Assembly (NCBI RefSeq): GCF_029852145.1
Contig: NC_079973.1
Location: 12,420,385-12,484,384, forward strand
Source: Microplitis mediator
Lineage: Eukaryota; Arthropoda; Insecta; Hymenoptera; Braconidae
DNA length: 64,000 bases
Reading direction: 5' to 3'
The number at the start of each line of letters is the position of its first letter. Position 1 is the stretch's first letter. Below are positions 22,823 to 35,222 of the stretch, in pieces. The notes below the pieces were generated by a model, which was given only the letters and a program-made list of their open reading frames with translations, searched no databases and was not told where the DNA came from. The position numbers and the translations under genes were made by a program.

Positions 22823-23917
22823 CCCTGATAGGCGTGAGGCTACGCTGACTGCAAATTGACGTCAAACGGAAGTTTCATATTTCCGTAAATCGATACCCTG
22901 ATGGTGACACTTTAAATGTAACTACTCAACATGTTCTGCAGTGAAACACTTTCAGCTGACTTAACGACAAGTTTCTGGCAAGCCTTGGCTGGATAATACT
23001 TGCGTGCAAGTTGATGCAAATCAACTGCCGTCGCCTGAATGTAATTTGACATAAAAACTTGCCGTCAATTTGAAGTGAAACTTTCAATCAACTTAACGTC
23101 ATTGTCTGACAGTAACACTTGTAGTCAAATTGAATTCAAGTTACAGACAATTTACTATCAACTCTAAGGTAACTGCTTGCTCTCCAACACTTCCCTGATA
23201 GCGTAGTTGGAGAGAAACTGACGTGAAACTACAGCCGCACCTGGACACCACCGCAAAAGTTGATACTTCCAAAGTTGATCGACACTTTCTAAGAAAGTTA
23301 GCGGCAAAAGTTAGAAATTCAATAAGTTGACGGTAAATTGCCTCGCATTTTCTCAAGAAACCTGCATTCCAGTTGCGGCTCCATACTGGTGTCAACTTTC
23401 TCAGAAAGTGGTGGTAACTTGTAGCCAAAAGTTGCAAATGCTGAAGTTGTCGACAGCTTGTCGTCAAGTTGGTCGCAAACTAATGAATACTAACTTTTTG
23501 ACGAGCAACTCGTGCAATCAGAGTTTCTTTAAATTAGCTTCAGGATAAGGTAGTAGCTTACCATGATAGCCATACCTTACTCAGTAAGGTCTGCAGAGCA
23601 ACACTTTCGGCTAACTTAACGAGAAAGTTTCTGGCAAACCTTGGCTGGATACTACTTTCCTTTAAGTTGGCTTCAGAATACGGCAGTAGCTTGAATGTAA
23701 CTTGACAGAAAAACTTGCCGTCAATTTGAAGTGAAACTTTCAATCAACTTAACGTCATTGTCTGACAGTAACACTTGTAGTCAAATTGAATTCAAGTAAC
23801 AGGCAATTTACTATCAACTCTAAGGTAACCTGCTTGCTCTTCAATACTTTCCTTTAAGTTACCTTTAAAATACGGCAGTAGCTTGTAGTTAACTTACGGT
23901 TAAGGTGGCTATCAGGG
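22823..23917. repeat. Composite element with CCCTGATAG ends and an internal duplication
   Basis: CCCTGATAGG at the left and GGCTATCAGGG at the right bound about 1.1 kb. A block of about 115 bp beginning near AAACTTGCCGTCAATTTG occurs at 23056 and again at 23713. More CCCTGAT-like ends inside suggest nesting. No clean target duplication. Confidence 0.5.
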
Positions 23918-24198
23918 ACCAAGGTTGAAGTTAACTTGTAGTTAAGGTGGCCATAAGGGTTAATGACTGTTTGTTGAGCTCCACTGGCTATTTGGGTGCT
24001 CTTTTTTATCATTTACAACGATAACTTACCGGTGGATGACTGTTGCATAACATACTCTGATGGCAAGTTGCTCGTCACAAATTTGGTATTCATTAGTTTG
24101 CGACCAACAAAAAAGAAAAAATGTTAATTAGCAAATGCGCTTTTTGGCAATAAAAATTTTTTTTTAAGAAATGATTTTTTTCTCAAAAATCATTATCT

Positions 24199-24531
24199 CC
24201 CGATGAAAAAAGATTTTATACAATTGTATAAAATTATATACAAAAAATGGCCCGATCCAATTGTATACAACTGTATAGAAATTGTATACAATTCTATATA
24301 ACTATATACAATTCTATATAATTATATACGATTCTATATCATTGCAGTATATAGAATTGTATATAATTATATAGAATTATATACAAATTGTGTACAATTG
24401 GATCGGGCTTTTTTTTTTATTCAATTATATATAGTCTGTACATAATTATATATAGTCTGTATACAATTATATAGTCTATATATAATTGATATATAATTTT
24501 ATACAATTGTATAAAATCTTTATTCATCGGG
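24199..24531. mobile_element. CCCGATGAAAAAAG MITE, copy 3
   Basis: 333 bp, same architecture as copies 1 and 2. The flanks share TCT, so the duplication here may be 3 bp. Confidence 0.88.
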
Positions 24532-24768
24532 TCTCATTAAGCATTGTATTTAAAAAAAAATTTTTCTAATCTTACACTGTGAAAAATTCGCGGAGTGAAT
24601 GCTGATTAAATCCGGAGTGAATGCGGAGTGAATGAATTTTTAATTATTCACGCCCCTCGGAGCGAAATTCACTCCGCAGGAGAGTTTTTGCGGAGTAGAT
24701 TTTTATTTATTTAATCCCTCCGGAGTGTGATTCACTCCGGAGCAGATTTTTGAAAATATTATTAATAA

Positions 24769-25211
24769 CCCAGACAGCATTCAAGTCAGAATGACTGCTT
24801 TACGACGTATTTTTGAAGGAGTCTTCAAGAAGTCTTATAATGACTTCTTAAAGGTGTCATTTTTAAGAACTCTAAATTAAGAGTTCTTGAAGACTTCATA
24901 AATAAGACGTCAGTTTTGTGACGTCTAAATGTATTCTTTTTTTAACTTTTTTGAAGTCAAAATGAAGTCAAAATTAGGAACTCCTTAAGACGTCATGGTA
25001 AGTTCATTCTGAAGTCTTATTTGCGGAGTCAGAAAAAAGAACTCTTTGAGAACTCTTTGAGAACTTTTAAAGATGTCTTACTGAGTTCGCTAGGTGGCGC
25101 ATTCGACATCTTGAGAACTTCTTAAAGACTTCTTTAACGTGTTTTTAAGACGTCCAAATCATAAATAGGAACTCATTCAGAACTCATCAAGACGTCATTT
25201 TGCTATCTGGG
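24769..25211. mobile_element. CCCAGACAGC MITE (nested)
   Basis: 443 bp. Ends are CCCAGACAGC and GCTATCTGGG, with AA duplicated on both sides. Arms are rich in AAGACGTC and AGAACTC words. The right end of another copy lies at 33106-33325. Confidence 0.8.
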
Positions 25212-25279
25212 AACAAATTGCTCCACTCAATAAAATCGAAGTAAAAACTCGCGTATTACATTATTGATCAGCTGATACG

Positions 25280-25518
25280 CACACACATCCGCACACATAT
25301 TTAGACACACACGCGCACTCGCACACACACGCACATATTTGTACACACACGCCCACATTTGCACACACGCGCACATTTGCACACACGCGCACATTTGCAC
25401 ACACGCACAAATTTTCACACACGCACACATTTGGACACACGCTCAAATTTGCACACACGCACACATTGCACACATTGGTATACACGCGGACACACACGCA
25501 GATATTTGCACACATCCG

Positions 25519-25557
<39 letters not shown>
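25280..25557. repeat. CA-rich minisatellite and (CA)n
   Basis: Irregular repeats of TTTGCACACACGCGCACA pass into a pure (CA)n run at 25523-25556. Cysteine- or threonine/histidine-rich frames on either strand are its translation. Confidence 0.9.
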
Positions 25558-25810
25558 TGTTTCGCAGTTTAATATAAATTAATATAAATTTATTAAAGTA
25601 TTAAAACTCCGGACCGGAGTGAATTGGGAGTGGAATAAAATCTGCGTCACTCCGAGATCACTCCGCTAAAAAAAACTCCCAATTCACTCTGCATGCGAAG
25701 TGATTTTTTTCAAAACTCCGGAACTCCGAGTGACGGAGTGAATGCGGAGTGAATTCGGATTTAATTTCACTCCAAATTCACTCCGGATTCACTCCGGATT
25801 TTTTACAGTG

Positions 25811-27033
25811 TAGCGGCTGTCTAAATAAATTTTCTCTAATTCAATTTTTACTCGTAGGTTATGATAAAAAGTTAATGATTCAATTTATAAAATTTATATT
25901 GAATTACAATAAAAATTACAATTACTAGACTGAAATTTTCATAAAAAATCTAAAAACCATTTAATTGCCTTAGAATATTGCTTAAAATAAATATTTTGAA
26001 AAATAATAAAAAAAAAAAATTACTCTTATTGTGTGTTGAAAATGAAAAGATACAAATTTTTTTTAATTTAAAAATAAATATTAAGTTATAGAGAGATACA
26101 GAGATCGTCTTTTCTTCCAAGCCTATGTTTGTATGCGTAATATGTAAGTTGTCGCGAGCAAAATAAAAGACATTTAATTTAAGCCGATATTAACCGAAGA
26201 TTAACGGAGGCTACTGAAATATTACTCTGCAGTTTAGAGTAAAAATTACTTCCATAGATAAGAAAAGTTATTCGAGTTATAGGCAGTTTTTCATCAAAAA
26301 GTTAATGGGTTTAAAAGGATGGTAAATTGGGGAGTAAAAATTAATCGCATGGAGTAAAAATTAATAGATTAAGATGAGATATTCACAATAATCGATTAAA
26401 TATAAGACTTTTAAAAAATTACTCAGTAGTAGAGTAAAACATAGTCTAGCAACGTTAATATTTAAACAAAAAATATTAAATTTAAAACAAAAAATACCAA
26501 TTTTTTGCAACGGCCCAGAATTACTCAAAATAACAGAGTAATTTATATCAACAAATTATTTCCGTGTACTTATCTATTCAAATCCATTAAACGCAATTAA
26601 ATATTTGCATTTCTCTCAATTCAATCAATAATTTTTATCAGGGTTATCTTATCTTCGAGCTTGCATGCATGATGATTTTATCAAAGACATCAAATGTATC
26701 GACGCCTGAAAAATAAAATTTTGACTCTTCCATTTTTTCACAAACTTCTTTCATAACTATATAATTAAGTTTAGAGAAATATTTGAGAAAATATCTCAAA
26801 GAAAAGTAAAAAATTGATAGCCAATGTATGCATTCGTTTTGCTAAAAAAAATTCTTCAGTCTTTCACATTCCATGAAAATATTTAGAAAATTATTCCGTT
26901 TTCTTAATTTCATGAATGTATAATAAATATACATAGAAAAAAACAGTAAATAAGGAAGAAAAAGAAAAATAAAGTAAATAATGAAAAAGCCAAAAAAAAA
27001 AAAATAAGAGTAAAATAGTCAAATAAAAAAAAC
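25811..27033. other. No gene seen
   Basis: AT-rich sequence with A/T runs. A CCGTG TA terminus at about 26565-26573 may be the end of a CACGG-type element, but no partner end was found. Confidence 0.35.
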
Positions 27034-27488
27034 CGTCCATAAAGCACCCTCAGCGCTTTCGCGCCTGAGGTGTGCAAAACTGTGATGATCGTTCGTCGGG
27101 AATTTGATTAATATTGGATTATATTTGATAAAATGTATATTGAATGAAAATATGAAAAATTAGATAATTGAAAAATCAGTACGCGCATTACTTCAAGTTT
27201 TTATTATTTTAATAAATTAATTAATTTATATAAATTAAAAAATTGTCTCATATCTTATTTTGATCATATCTGAAAAATTGATTCTTTTAAAATACCATTT
27301 TCATGAGCGTAAGTGTAGGAGACATCAGACAAATTTAAAATTATTAATGAATAGAATAATTAATTGATAAAATCAAATTAAAAAAAAAAAATGTGCATTT
27401 AAAAAATTTTGAAATTAATAGGTGAATTTTTTATAAATATTGCACGTCTCGAAAGCGAAGCGGCGAGGTTGTGCTTTATAACGGACTT
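27034..27488. mobile_element. MITE with ATAAAGCAC ends
   Basis: Imperfect inverted ends: CGTCCATAAAGCACCCTC at the left and the complement of GTCCGTTATAAAGCAC at the right, each followed by a CGCTTTCG-type block and GTGCAA. Confidence 0.65.
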
Positions 27489-27901
27489 GTCAAGGTCACT
27501 TGACTTTTCCTCATTAAACTGCCCTGTGGAAAAGGTCTTATAAAATCTCATAAAAAAAATTGGCTATGAGAAAACGATCAGTATTTGTCCACGAAAAATC
27601 TCAAAAATTCTTATACAATTATTTTCTCATACATGGTGCATCAAAAAAAAATTTTTTTTAAAATTCTCATATAAATCATCAGAATCTATAAGAAACAGAA
27701 GCTGTAATATTGTGATTATAAGTATTTATAAGTTTTCGAAAAATGTAAAGTTTACAATTGAGTAGATTTTGGAAATGAATAAGATTGTATGAGACGATTT
27801 CTGAAGTAATCATACAATATTTGATACTGATTAATCAATGTGATTACAGTAATTTTCCATATAGTAACGAAAAAATTTATGAGATTGATTAAGGTTTATA
27901 T

Positions 27902-28051
27902 CCCTGATTAAAAAAAGTGATTTGAAACGATTCGAAATAAAAAATTTTAAATACTTTTTAATGCTTTTGAATACCTTGAATACTTTTGAATCCCTCTTCT
28001 TATGGGCATTTAACATTGCAAATCGTTTTAAATCGCTTTTTTTAATCAGGG
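27902..28051. mobile_element. CCCTGATTAA MITE, 150 bp, intact
   Basis: Ends are CCCTGATTAAAAAAAG and its complement, with AT duplicated on both sides. It is the uninterrupted reference for the split copy at 20567-21710. Confidence 0.9.
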
Positions 28052-28339
28052 ATGCTTACTTATTGAATTTTTTAGCATGAATTCAAAAAGTATTTATTAT
28101 GTATACTCAAGAATATTTTTATGAGTATTTATGCCGAAAATCCTTAGCAATCTATTCACGAAAAATCTATGAAATTGAGTCAGTTTATTTATTTATCAAA
28201 AATTACTCAAGTAATATTAAATATTAAAGTCATGATGTATTATAGGATATACTATAAGGTACTTGTTGGTCTGTCAAATGACAGAGGATTACTCGAATAA
28301 AATCGTATTGAAATTTGGAATATAACACTTCTGAAATAA

Positions 28340-28430
28340 ATGTCTTACCAGGGACACTACATGTCGTAGGCGCGATCTCGGGGCGAGCACCGAACTACTC
28401 CCGCTGCTGCTGCTTAGCACCGGTGACTTT
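28340..28430. repeat. GC-rich block shared with the triplicated unit
   Basis: About 90 bp that, read on the minus strand (AGCAGCAGCAG.. to ..TAGTGTCCCTGGTAAGA), matches 37320-37395 at roughly 80% identity. Both lie inside different transposons. Confidence 0.7.
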
Positions 28431-28800
28431 CCCCTTCTCCATATCGATCTTTTCTCCCAAAAAATTTTTTCTCTTAGCTTAAGCAACTTTTGTTATTTTG
28501 GTCGGAGAATACAAAAATACTTGCGTAAAAAGAATAGTACTTGTTCCGAGAAATTTTATTCTGTTTAACCAAAAAAATGCAATATTGCTACACAAAAATA
28601 ATGTATCTTGCACCAAAAAAAAAAATGGGGCAAGATACATTACTGGGTTTGTAAAAAATCACATAAAAACTTATATTTTCACTCATCTCCGAACAGTTAA
28701 AATATTCAAAGTACAAGAAAAAGTGATAATATTAGTATTTCTGATGTAAATTCTTGTAAAAAAAATCGGTCTGTCAGTTGACCCTGCGGGCCAGCCCCAA

Positions 28801-29597
28801 AACTTCCCGCTGTTTTCGAGCTCGCTGAGCTCGAAAACATTATTGTGAATATATTTTCGAGCTCTTCGAGCTCGCAAATACTTTTGTATGCCATTGTTTT
28901 GTAAAAAACCATTTTTTAGCATTTCTTTCTTCCACGATATCTCGCGAACGAATCAACCGATTTTGATGGTTGAGGTGGCAATCGACGCGTTTTATCAAGT
29001 TCTAAAGCTGGTCGAATTTTGAAATTGATTTACTCAGCCGTTTTTGAGAAATTTCAAAAAAACCAAGGAAAAAATTTTTTTTGAATTCTTTCGTCAACGG
29101 TTTCTCTTGAACGAATGAACCGATTTTGATGGTTGAGGTGGCATTCGACGCGGCTTATAGAGTTTTAGAGCTGATTAGATTTTGGAATCAATCCATCGAG
29201 CAAATTGGAAGTTATCCAAATAAAACATTTTTGAAAAAATTTTATTTTTGAAATATCTCTGAACGCACCCTACCGATTAAGTTCAAATTTCTACGGCCTC
29301 AAGACATTAACAAGCCGCGTCGAATGACACCTCAACGATCAAAATCGGTTCATCCGTTCAAGAGTTATGAATATTTACATACATACATACGTACGTACGT
29401 ACGTACGTACATACGTACGTACGTACGTACGTACGTACACACATACATACACTCGGACATCATCGTGAAATTAGTCAGGATAGCTTCCTAGGACCTCGAA
29501 ACGTCGACATCTGATGGAAATTCGATTTTCGTAAATCGGACCGAAACCAATAACTTCCCGAATTTTTGAAAATTTACAATTTTCTTAGCGGGAAGTT
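28801..29597. mobile_element. AACTTCCCGC element carrying a tetranucleotide microsatellite
   Basis: 797 bp with AACTTCCCGCT and AGCGGGAAGTT at the ends, GAGCTCG palindromes near the left, and an (ACGT)n/(ACAT)n run near the right. Incomplete relatives are at 38740-38960 (and its two copies) and 61202-61790. Confidence 0.75.
29378..29444. repeat. (ACGT)n/(ACAT)n microsatellite
   Basis: Tetranucleotide array inside the AACTTCCCGC element. Confidence 0.92.
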
Positions 29598-29999
29598 AAA
29601 AAATAATCTTATTGAGATTTTGTAAGTATTATAACATCGGAATTCGCCTGATCAATTCTTATTGAAAATACATTAGAATAAACTGTAAGAATCTTATATA
29701 AGTGAAAGTACTTATTCAATCTCATAATCGTTGGCGGAATTCGAGTCATAAAATCTCATAAATTAAAAAATCTTACTCATTCTTTTAAAAATCTAGTACG
29801 GAAATCATGATAGAAAAACATCAAAAGCTTTGACTCATAGATTCTCATAAAAATTCATATGAGAATTTTTTTAAATCTCATAGATATTTTCGAAGCTCAT
29901 AGATTCTCATAAAAAATATTCAATATCTTATCAGAATTTATGAGAGCTTTTCCACAAGGTGTATATATTATTTTTATGTCACACTCACACGTTATAAAA

Positions 30000-31240
30000 A
30001 GCACATTAACCTAAAGAGGAAACACTAATTAATACGACTGATACTTTCATTAAGTTGTTCGATACGTATTATAATAAAAAAAAGTTCAATAAAAAATATG
30101 TATCGTGGTCGTCAGTTAGTCTGTAGTCCAAAAAAAGTCTGTGGCACGGATATTTCATGAACGGCTTGACAAAATGACTTTATTTTTTTTTCACTGTCTT
30201 CAGAATTATGCAAAGAAGGTTCTTTTCGAAAATCACTACTGTAGACCCTCTCGTTTTTTTTTTAATAAATCATTTCTGTTAAAACCGGCACTCTTCCATG
30301 TAAACAAACACACACTGCAGCCATTTTTTTATTTTATCGGGAATTTTATTTTTTTATCATCCAACTTTGCTGATATCATAAGGTTCTACTTTACCATCAA
30401 ATAATTTTTTTTTATTACCAACTGTCATAAAATTAACTAAATTAAAAAAAAAACGACGAATTTCTTTCTAGATATTTATTAAAAAATTTTGTAATTAAAA
30501 ATAAAAATTAATAATTTATGTATTTCATTGTAACATGAGCGTTCGAGGTGTGCACTTTTGGATTTTCCAAACTTTTTTTACTTTTCGGACAGTTGATTAT
30601 ATATTGGGGCAAAATATTTATTTTTCTCACTTTAAGAAAATATTTCTTACTTCAAGAAACATATATTATACCGGTTGAATAAAGAAAAAAATCTTATGCC
30701 AAGATGACTAAATTTAAGAAAATTTTGTTCTTGAAAAAAGAAAATAGTCGTTTTCATTCTAAATTGCAAAAAATATTCTTGCAGCAAGAAAAAATTTCTT
30801 GCGCCAAGATATCCTTTTTTTCTGTGTAGTGTACTCTTTCGTACAAAATTTTTTTTTCTTTTATCTTCTAATACAAATTTTTGCAATACCCCCATGGAAA
30901 TAAAATATATTTTAAATATAAAAAAAATATATTTATGAATGTATTAAAAATATATTTAAAATAGATGAGAAGTATATGAAAAATACATAAATATGTATGT
31001 AAAATGTATTTAAAATATGTGAAAGATATATTTTGATTATATCACTTTTGGCCGTTTTTCGTACATTTAGAATACATCTGAAATATATGTGAAATGTATG
31101 CGTACATATATAAAAAATATATGACAAATATATTCGAAATATATCTCTAAAAATACCTATAAAATACAAAAAAAATACATTTTTAATATATTTTGGTTGT
31201 ATGCGCTGACTTAGGTTCCAAAAGTAGGGCGTCGTAGAGT
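30000..31240. other. No gene seen; AT-rich repeats
   Basis: 30600-30835 has AAGAAA/TTTCTT words in both orientations ending TTTTTCTGTGTAG, probably a worn MITE. 30889-31200 begins CCCCCATGG and consists of AAATATATTT words, like the CCCCCATGA-ended segment at 33840-34132. Confidence 0.35.
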
Positions 31241-32100
31241 ACGACCGGCGAATATAAGCTTTACGTTGCTAGTGGATGTCCTAACAGCCTGAGAGCTTCA
31301 TTATTTGCCAACCGAATAGTAGTTCCACTAGGGCGCAAAGCACTCCAGGTGTTAAAGTTGTCCAAGATGACCAGGACACTCTGGGTTTTCTCTTGAAGGA
31401 CTATCGAAGGGAGTGGAAAAAAAACATTTTCAGCCAACCAGAAAGTCCCACTGGAGCACCAAGTGATCCAGGTGTCAAAGAAGGTCCAAAGTGCCAGGAC
31501 CCTCTGGATTTTCTTATGAAAAACTATCGGAGGGAGTGAAAACAATCATTTTCAACCAACCAGGAAGTCCCCCTGGAGCACCAAGTGATCCAGGTGTTTG
31601 AGTGGTCCAAGGCGCCAGAACCTTCTGGATTTTCTTATGAAAAACTATCGAAGGGCGTGAAGGAAATCGTTTTCAGCCAATCAAGAAGTCCCACTGGAGC
31701 ACCAAGCGATCCAGGTGTCAAAGAAGGTCCAAAGTGACAGGACCCTCTGGATTTTCTTATGAAAAACTATCGGAGGGAGTAAAAAAAAAAATTTTCCACC
31801 AACCAGGAAGTCCCCCTGGAGCACCAAGTGATCCAGGTGTTTGAGTTGTCCAAGGTGCCAGAACCTTATGGATTTTCTTATGAAAAACTATCGAAAGGCG
31901 GGAAAGAAATCATTTTCAGCCAATCAAGAAGTCCCACTGAAGCACCAAACGACCCAGGTGTCAAACTGGTTCGAAGTGCCAGGACCCTCTAGATTTTCTT
32001 ATGGAAAACTATCGAAGGGAGTGGAAAAAAAACATTTTCAGCCAACCAGAAAGTCCCACTGAAGCACCAAGCGACCCAGGTGTCAAACTGGTTCGAAGTC
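31240..32100. repeat. About 121.5-bp minisatellite, about 7 units
   Basis: The marker GATCCAGGTGT (or GACCCAGGTGT) recurs at 31465, 31587, 31708, 31830, 31951 and 32073, spaced 121-122 bp, with an earlier diverged unit near 31343. In the middle the units alternate between two versions, giving a dimer of about 243 bp. Confidence 0.9.
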
Positions 32101-32789
32101 GATCTATTAATTTTTTAATGAGTTAACAATACTTAAAGCTAAAAAAAAAATTTTTCCCGTGTTATTTGAATGGGAAAATCGAATTTTTTAATGACTAGGA
32201 TTGTAATCGACATAGAATTTTTTTTCTTGCGCGAAAATTTTTTTTTGTATTGAACTATGATTTTTTCCACATGCACTTAAAAAAAAAAGATGTTGCTCCG
32301 AAATGACGCACCCTAATATATATGTATATACTAGGGTGGTTCTTATGCGTGCCGCACAGCGATGTAAGTTTCCCGTTTAAATAACACGGGGTTTTTGGCA
32401 ATGAACAATTAATTTTTTATTCCGGCTAAAGTAATTGTTCAAAAAATTTGAAACTCTGCAGACTTTATCCTTATATTAGCAGCTACTTCTCAGAATTGTT
32501 ACAGATTTTCAGCTACTTTAATTTTGTGGGTACCGCAGCATGATGAAAAAAAAGAAAAAAATTATTTTTTTTATTTTTAGCTAAAATTTTTTTCAAATAA
32601 CATATCAAATCAGTCTGCATCCTTATCAGAAGGTCTTACTTTTTTTTCATTCTCGCACCTAAGTGGGTGAACGTTATATCTTTGTTGCACTAATATAGTA
32701 ATCAGGAACTTTGCATTAGTGTGTAGTAAAGTGTTCCTTAAAAGGATCTGCGGAAAAGTACTTAGCCAAAAAATTGGCAAATAACATGG

Positions 32790-33080
32790 CAGAATGATGG
32801 TAATGATTACTATAATATTATGGTAATCGTTATCATTATACTATGGTAAACTTTACTATAATATTATGGTAATGGTTACCATATATATGGTAATCGTTAC
32901 CATATATTATGGTAACCGTTACTATATATATGGTAGTGGTTACCATAGTGTTATAATAATGGTTCCGATAATATTATGGTAATGATAACTATAATATATA
33001 TGGGTGAGTGCCGTTCCTATAATCAACATTTCAAAAAAACCGGTTACCATGCATTATGGGAACTATGCCCATAATATATT
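32790..33080. repeat. ATGGTAA/TTACCAT palindromic array
   Basis: About ten words of the type ATGGTAATGGTTACCAT, nearly self-complementary, spaced irregularly. No inverted ends identified. Confidence 0.7.
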
Positions 33081-33105
33081 GTAATTGTTACCATAAATTT
33101 CTCTC

Positions 33106-33325
33106 CGATGACGTCTTAGGGAGCTCCTAATTTTGACTTCAAAGAAGTTAAAAAAAGAATACATTGAGACGTCACAAAACTGATATCTTATTATATGGAG
33201 TCTTCAAAAACTCTTAATTAAGATTTCTTAAAAATGACACCTTTAAGAAGTCATTATAAGACTTCTTGAGGACGCCTTCAAAAAGACCAAGTAAAGCAGT
33301 CATTACGACTTGAATGCTGTCTGGG
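33106..33325. mobile_element. CCCAGACAGC MITE, partial
   Basis: Matches the right arm of 24769-25211 in inverse orientation and ends GACTTGAATGCTGTCTGGG. The left end is missing. Confidence 0.65.
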
Positions 33326-33553
33326 AGGATGAAGTTGGCTGACATCACCCGAAGTCTGAAATCGTCTGGTTTTATCCCTTCCCTGCTCAAGAAATCCGAT
33401 AGATTCTTAAAGCTGGTATGTTTAAGGCCCTATACTTAACTGTAGCATTTCTCATAGAACTTATTCATTCTTATAAAATTTCTATAGGAACTTATGAGAA
33501 TCTATTGGATTCTATGAGATTTTCTAAACAGGATTGTCACACAATATACTATA

Positions 33554-34954
33554 CCCGAGTCAAAATTAAAACACTAATTCGAGCCTCAAAAACCTCATTT
33601 CTTTTGATGTTGTACCTACCGCTGAATGTGAAATACTATTTTGACCCTCACTATACTCAAAATAGGGTATGGAGGCCGAAATTCGTGTTTTAGCATAATA
33701 TTTTCAACCTCCAAAACCTAAGATCGCTTAAAACCCTATTTTTCGGTACTTCAGCCTACTAAGAGTATAAGTAGGTTAATTTTACGATTTCATGGAACAT
33801 AGAATTTCGTCAATCTACAATTGTTGATCAACAATGTAAGGAAAAACATATAAAAAATATGTTTTTTACATAAACTTTTTATATTTCTTTTTCTATGTTG
33901 TTGATTAACAGAAAAACATATTTTTATATAATTTTTTGATATTTTGATAATTATATTTTTTATAAATTTAAAATATATTACGAATATATTTTTTTATCTC
34001 ACCATACCTATATTTTTGTTATATTTACAAATATATTTTTATACATGTATTTTTTATATATTCTAAGATATATTTTTAATACATTTTTGAATATGAAAAA
34101 TATATTTTTTCTATAAATTTTTTTCATGGGGGTACATGGCCATATATAGAGCCTATATATTTTTTAAATAATTTTATACATAACTATATAACCAAAATTA
34201 CACATATCACAATTACTTACACGCAGGATTATATAGCACACGAAAAAAAAATAAGAAATTTTTTTGTTATTACTAATAATAGATTTTCAATTATATTTTG
34301 CTGTTTCAAAAGTGAGTTATTCTTACAATCTCATATAGCACAAGTAAACTTAGCAGTCACTGTCGGTAGCGTAGCCTAGTCGTTAAAGCGTCGGTCTTTC
34401 GTTCGTTAGGTCCCGGGTTCGAATCCCACTGAATCGTGTGCGTTCGGTTGATATTTATAGCGTTTTTTCCCTAAATTAAAAATTTCTACTCGGGTAGAAA
34501 TTAATATGATCGAAAATCTGATGCATCATCAAAAAAAAAAAAAAAAAAAAAAAAAATACAGAAATGGCTCAATTTTCGCGTCTTCTCTTTCTAAAGTAAT
34601 TTGATAATTTTAGTTATATTTTGTTCAAATTTCTGAAAATTATAATTAATAAATAAAAAAATAATTTTAAAATTTTAAATTTTTCCCGCTCCCGGCAGCC
34701 ATTTTGATTTCCATTCCTTCTCCTTTCCCTTCTTTCCCCGCACCTGATTCAAATTGTAGGCTTTGGAGGGTCATTTTAGGGTTCTGTAATACTAATTTCA
34801 GCCTAAACTTGGTAAAAGCGGACAAAAATACCAAGTTTAGGCTGAAATTAAGGTTTCGTTGTACAGCTTGGGCTTATCTAAAAAACTAATTTCAGCCTCC
34901 TTACCCTCGAGTAGAATTTGGAGGCTGAATCTAGTTTTTTAATTTTGACTCGGG
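33554..34954. mobile_element. CCCGAGTC element, disrupted
   Basis: The left end CCCGAGTCAAAATTAAAA and the complement at the right are flanked by TA on both sides. It contains a SINE and is cut by the left boundary of the triplication at 33735, so copies 2 and 3 keep only its right part (to 40883 and 46815). Confidence 0.65.
34362..34556 (+). mobile_element. tRNA-derived SINE, copy 1
   Basis: The tRNA-like head has an A-box-like TAGCGTAGCCTAGTCG (34367-34382) and a perfect B box GGTTCGAATCC (34416-34426). A body of about 100 bp and 26 A residues follow. Stems do not form a full cloverleaf and there is no terminator T-run, so this is a retroposon, not a working tRNA gene. No target duplication seen. 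Confidence 0.85.
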
Positions 34955-34980
34955 TAATTAAATGTAAAAATAAAATACAA

Positions 34981-35189
34981 CCCGATGAGAAAAGATTTTA
35001 TACAATTGTATAAAATTATATATCAATTATATATAAATTGGATAGAAAAAATGGTCCGATCCAATTGTATACGATCTGCATAAAAATTGTATACAATTCT
35101 ATACAAATTGTATACAATTGGATCGGGCCATTTTTTCTATCCAATTTATGTATAATTTCATACAATTGTATAAATTTTTTTTTATCGGG
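34981..35189. mobile_element. CCCGATGA MITE, short form, unit copy 1
   Basis: 209-bp internally deleted version with AA duplicated on both sides. Confidence 0.85.
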
Positions 35190-35222
35190 AAGTATGTTAT
35201 CGATATATACTAATATACTTAC

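Larger units (their letters stand above)
24575..25810. mobile_element. CACTGT element made of GGAGTGAAT words, with nested MITE and CA array
   Basis: Ends are CACTGTGAAAAATTCG and the complement of CACTGTAAAAAATCCGG, with TA duplicated at 24573-24574 and 25811-25812. Both arms repeat CGGAGTGAATGCGGAG-like words. The interior holds the CCCAGACAGC MITE and the CA-rich array. Confidence 0.8.
27522..29959. mobile_element. 2.4 kb CCCTGTGGAAAAG element with two nested elements
   Basis: Ends are CCCTGTGGAAAAGG and CTTTTCCACAAGG, with TG duplicated at 27520-27521 and 29960-29961. Arms repeat TCTCATAAA-like words. The interior contains the CCCTGATTAA MITE (27902-28051) and the AACTTCCCGC element (28801-29597). 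Confidence 0.75.

Noticed and set aside
25227..25577. Cysteine- or histidine/threonine-rich proteins
   Set aside because: Direct translation of the CA-rich minisatellite in several frames.
31841..32062. 73-codon protein
   Set aside because: Open frame of the 121.5-bp minisatellite; other units carry stops.
33418..33693. 91-codon protein
   Set aside because: Crosses the end of one repeat and the terminus of the CCCGAGTC element.
34362..34440. tRNA gene
   Set aside because: The B box is perfect, but the stems do not close, there is no terminator T-run, and a SINE body with a poly(A) tail follows.
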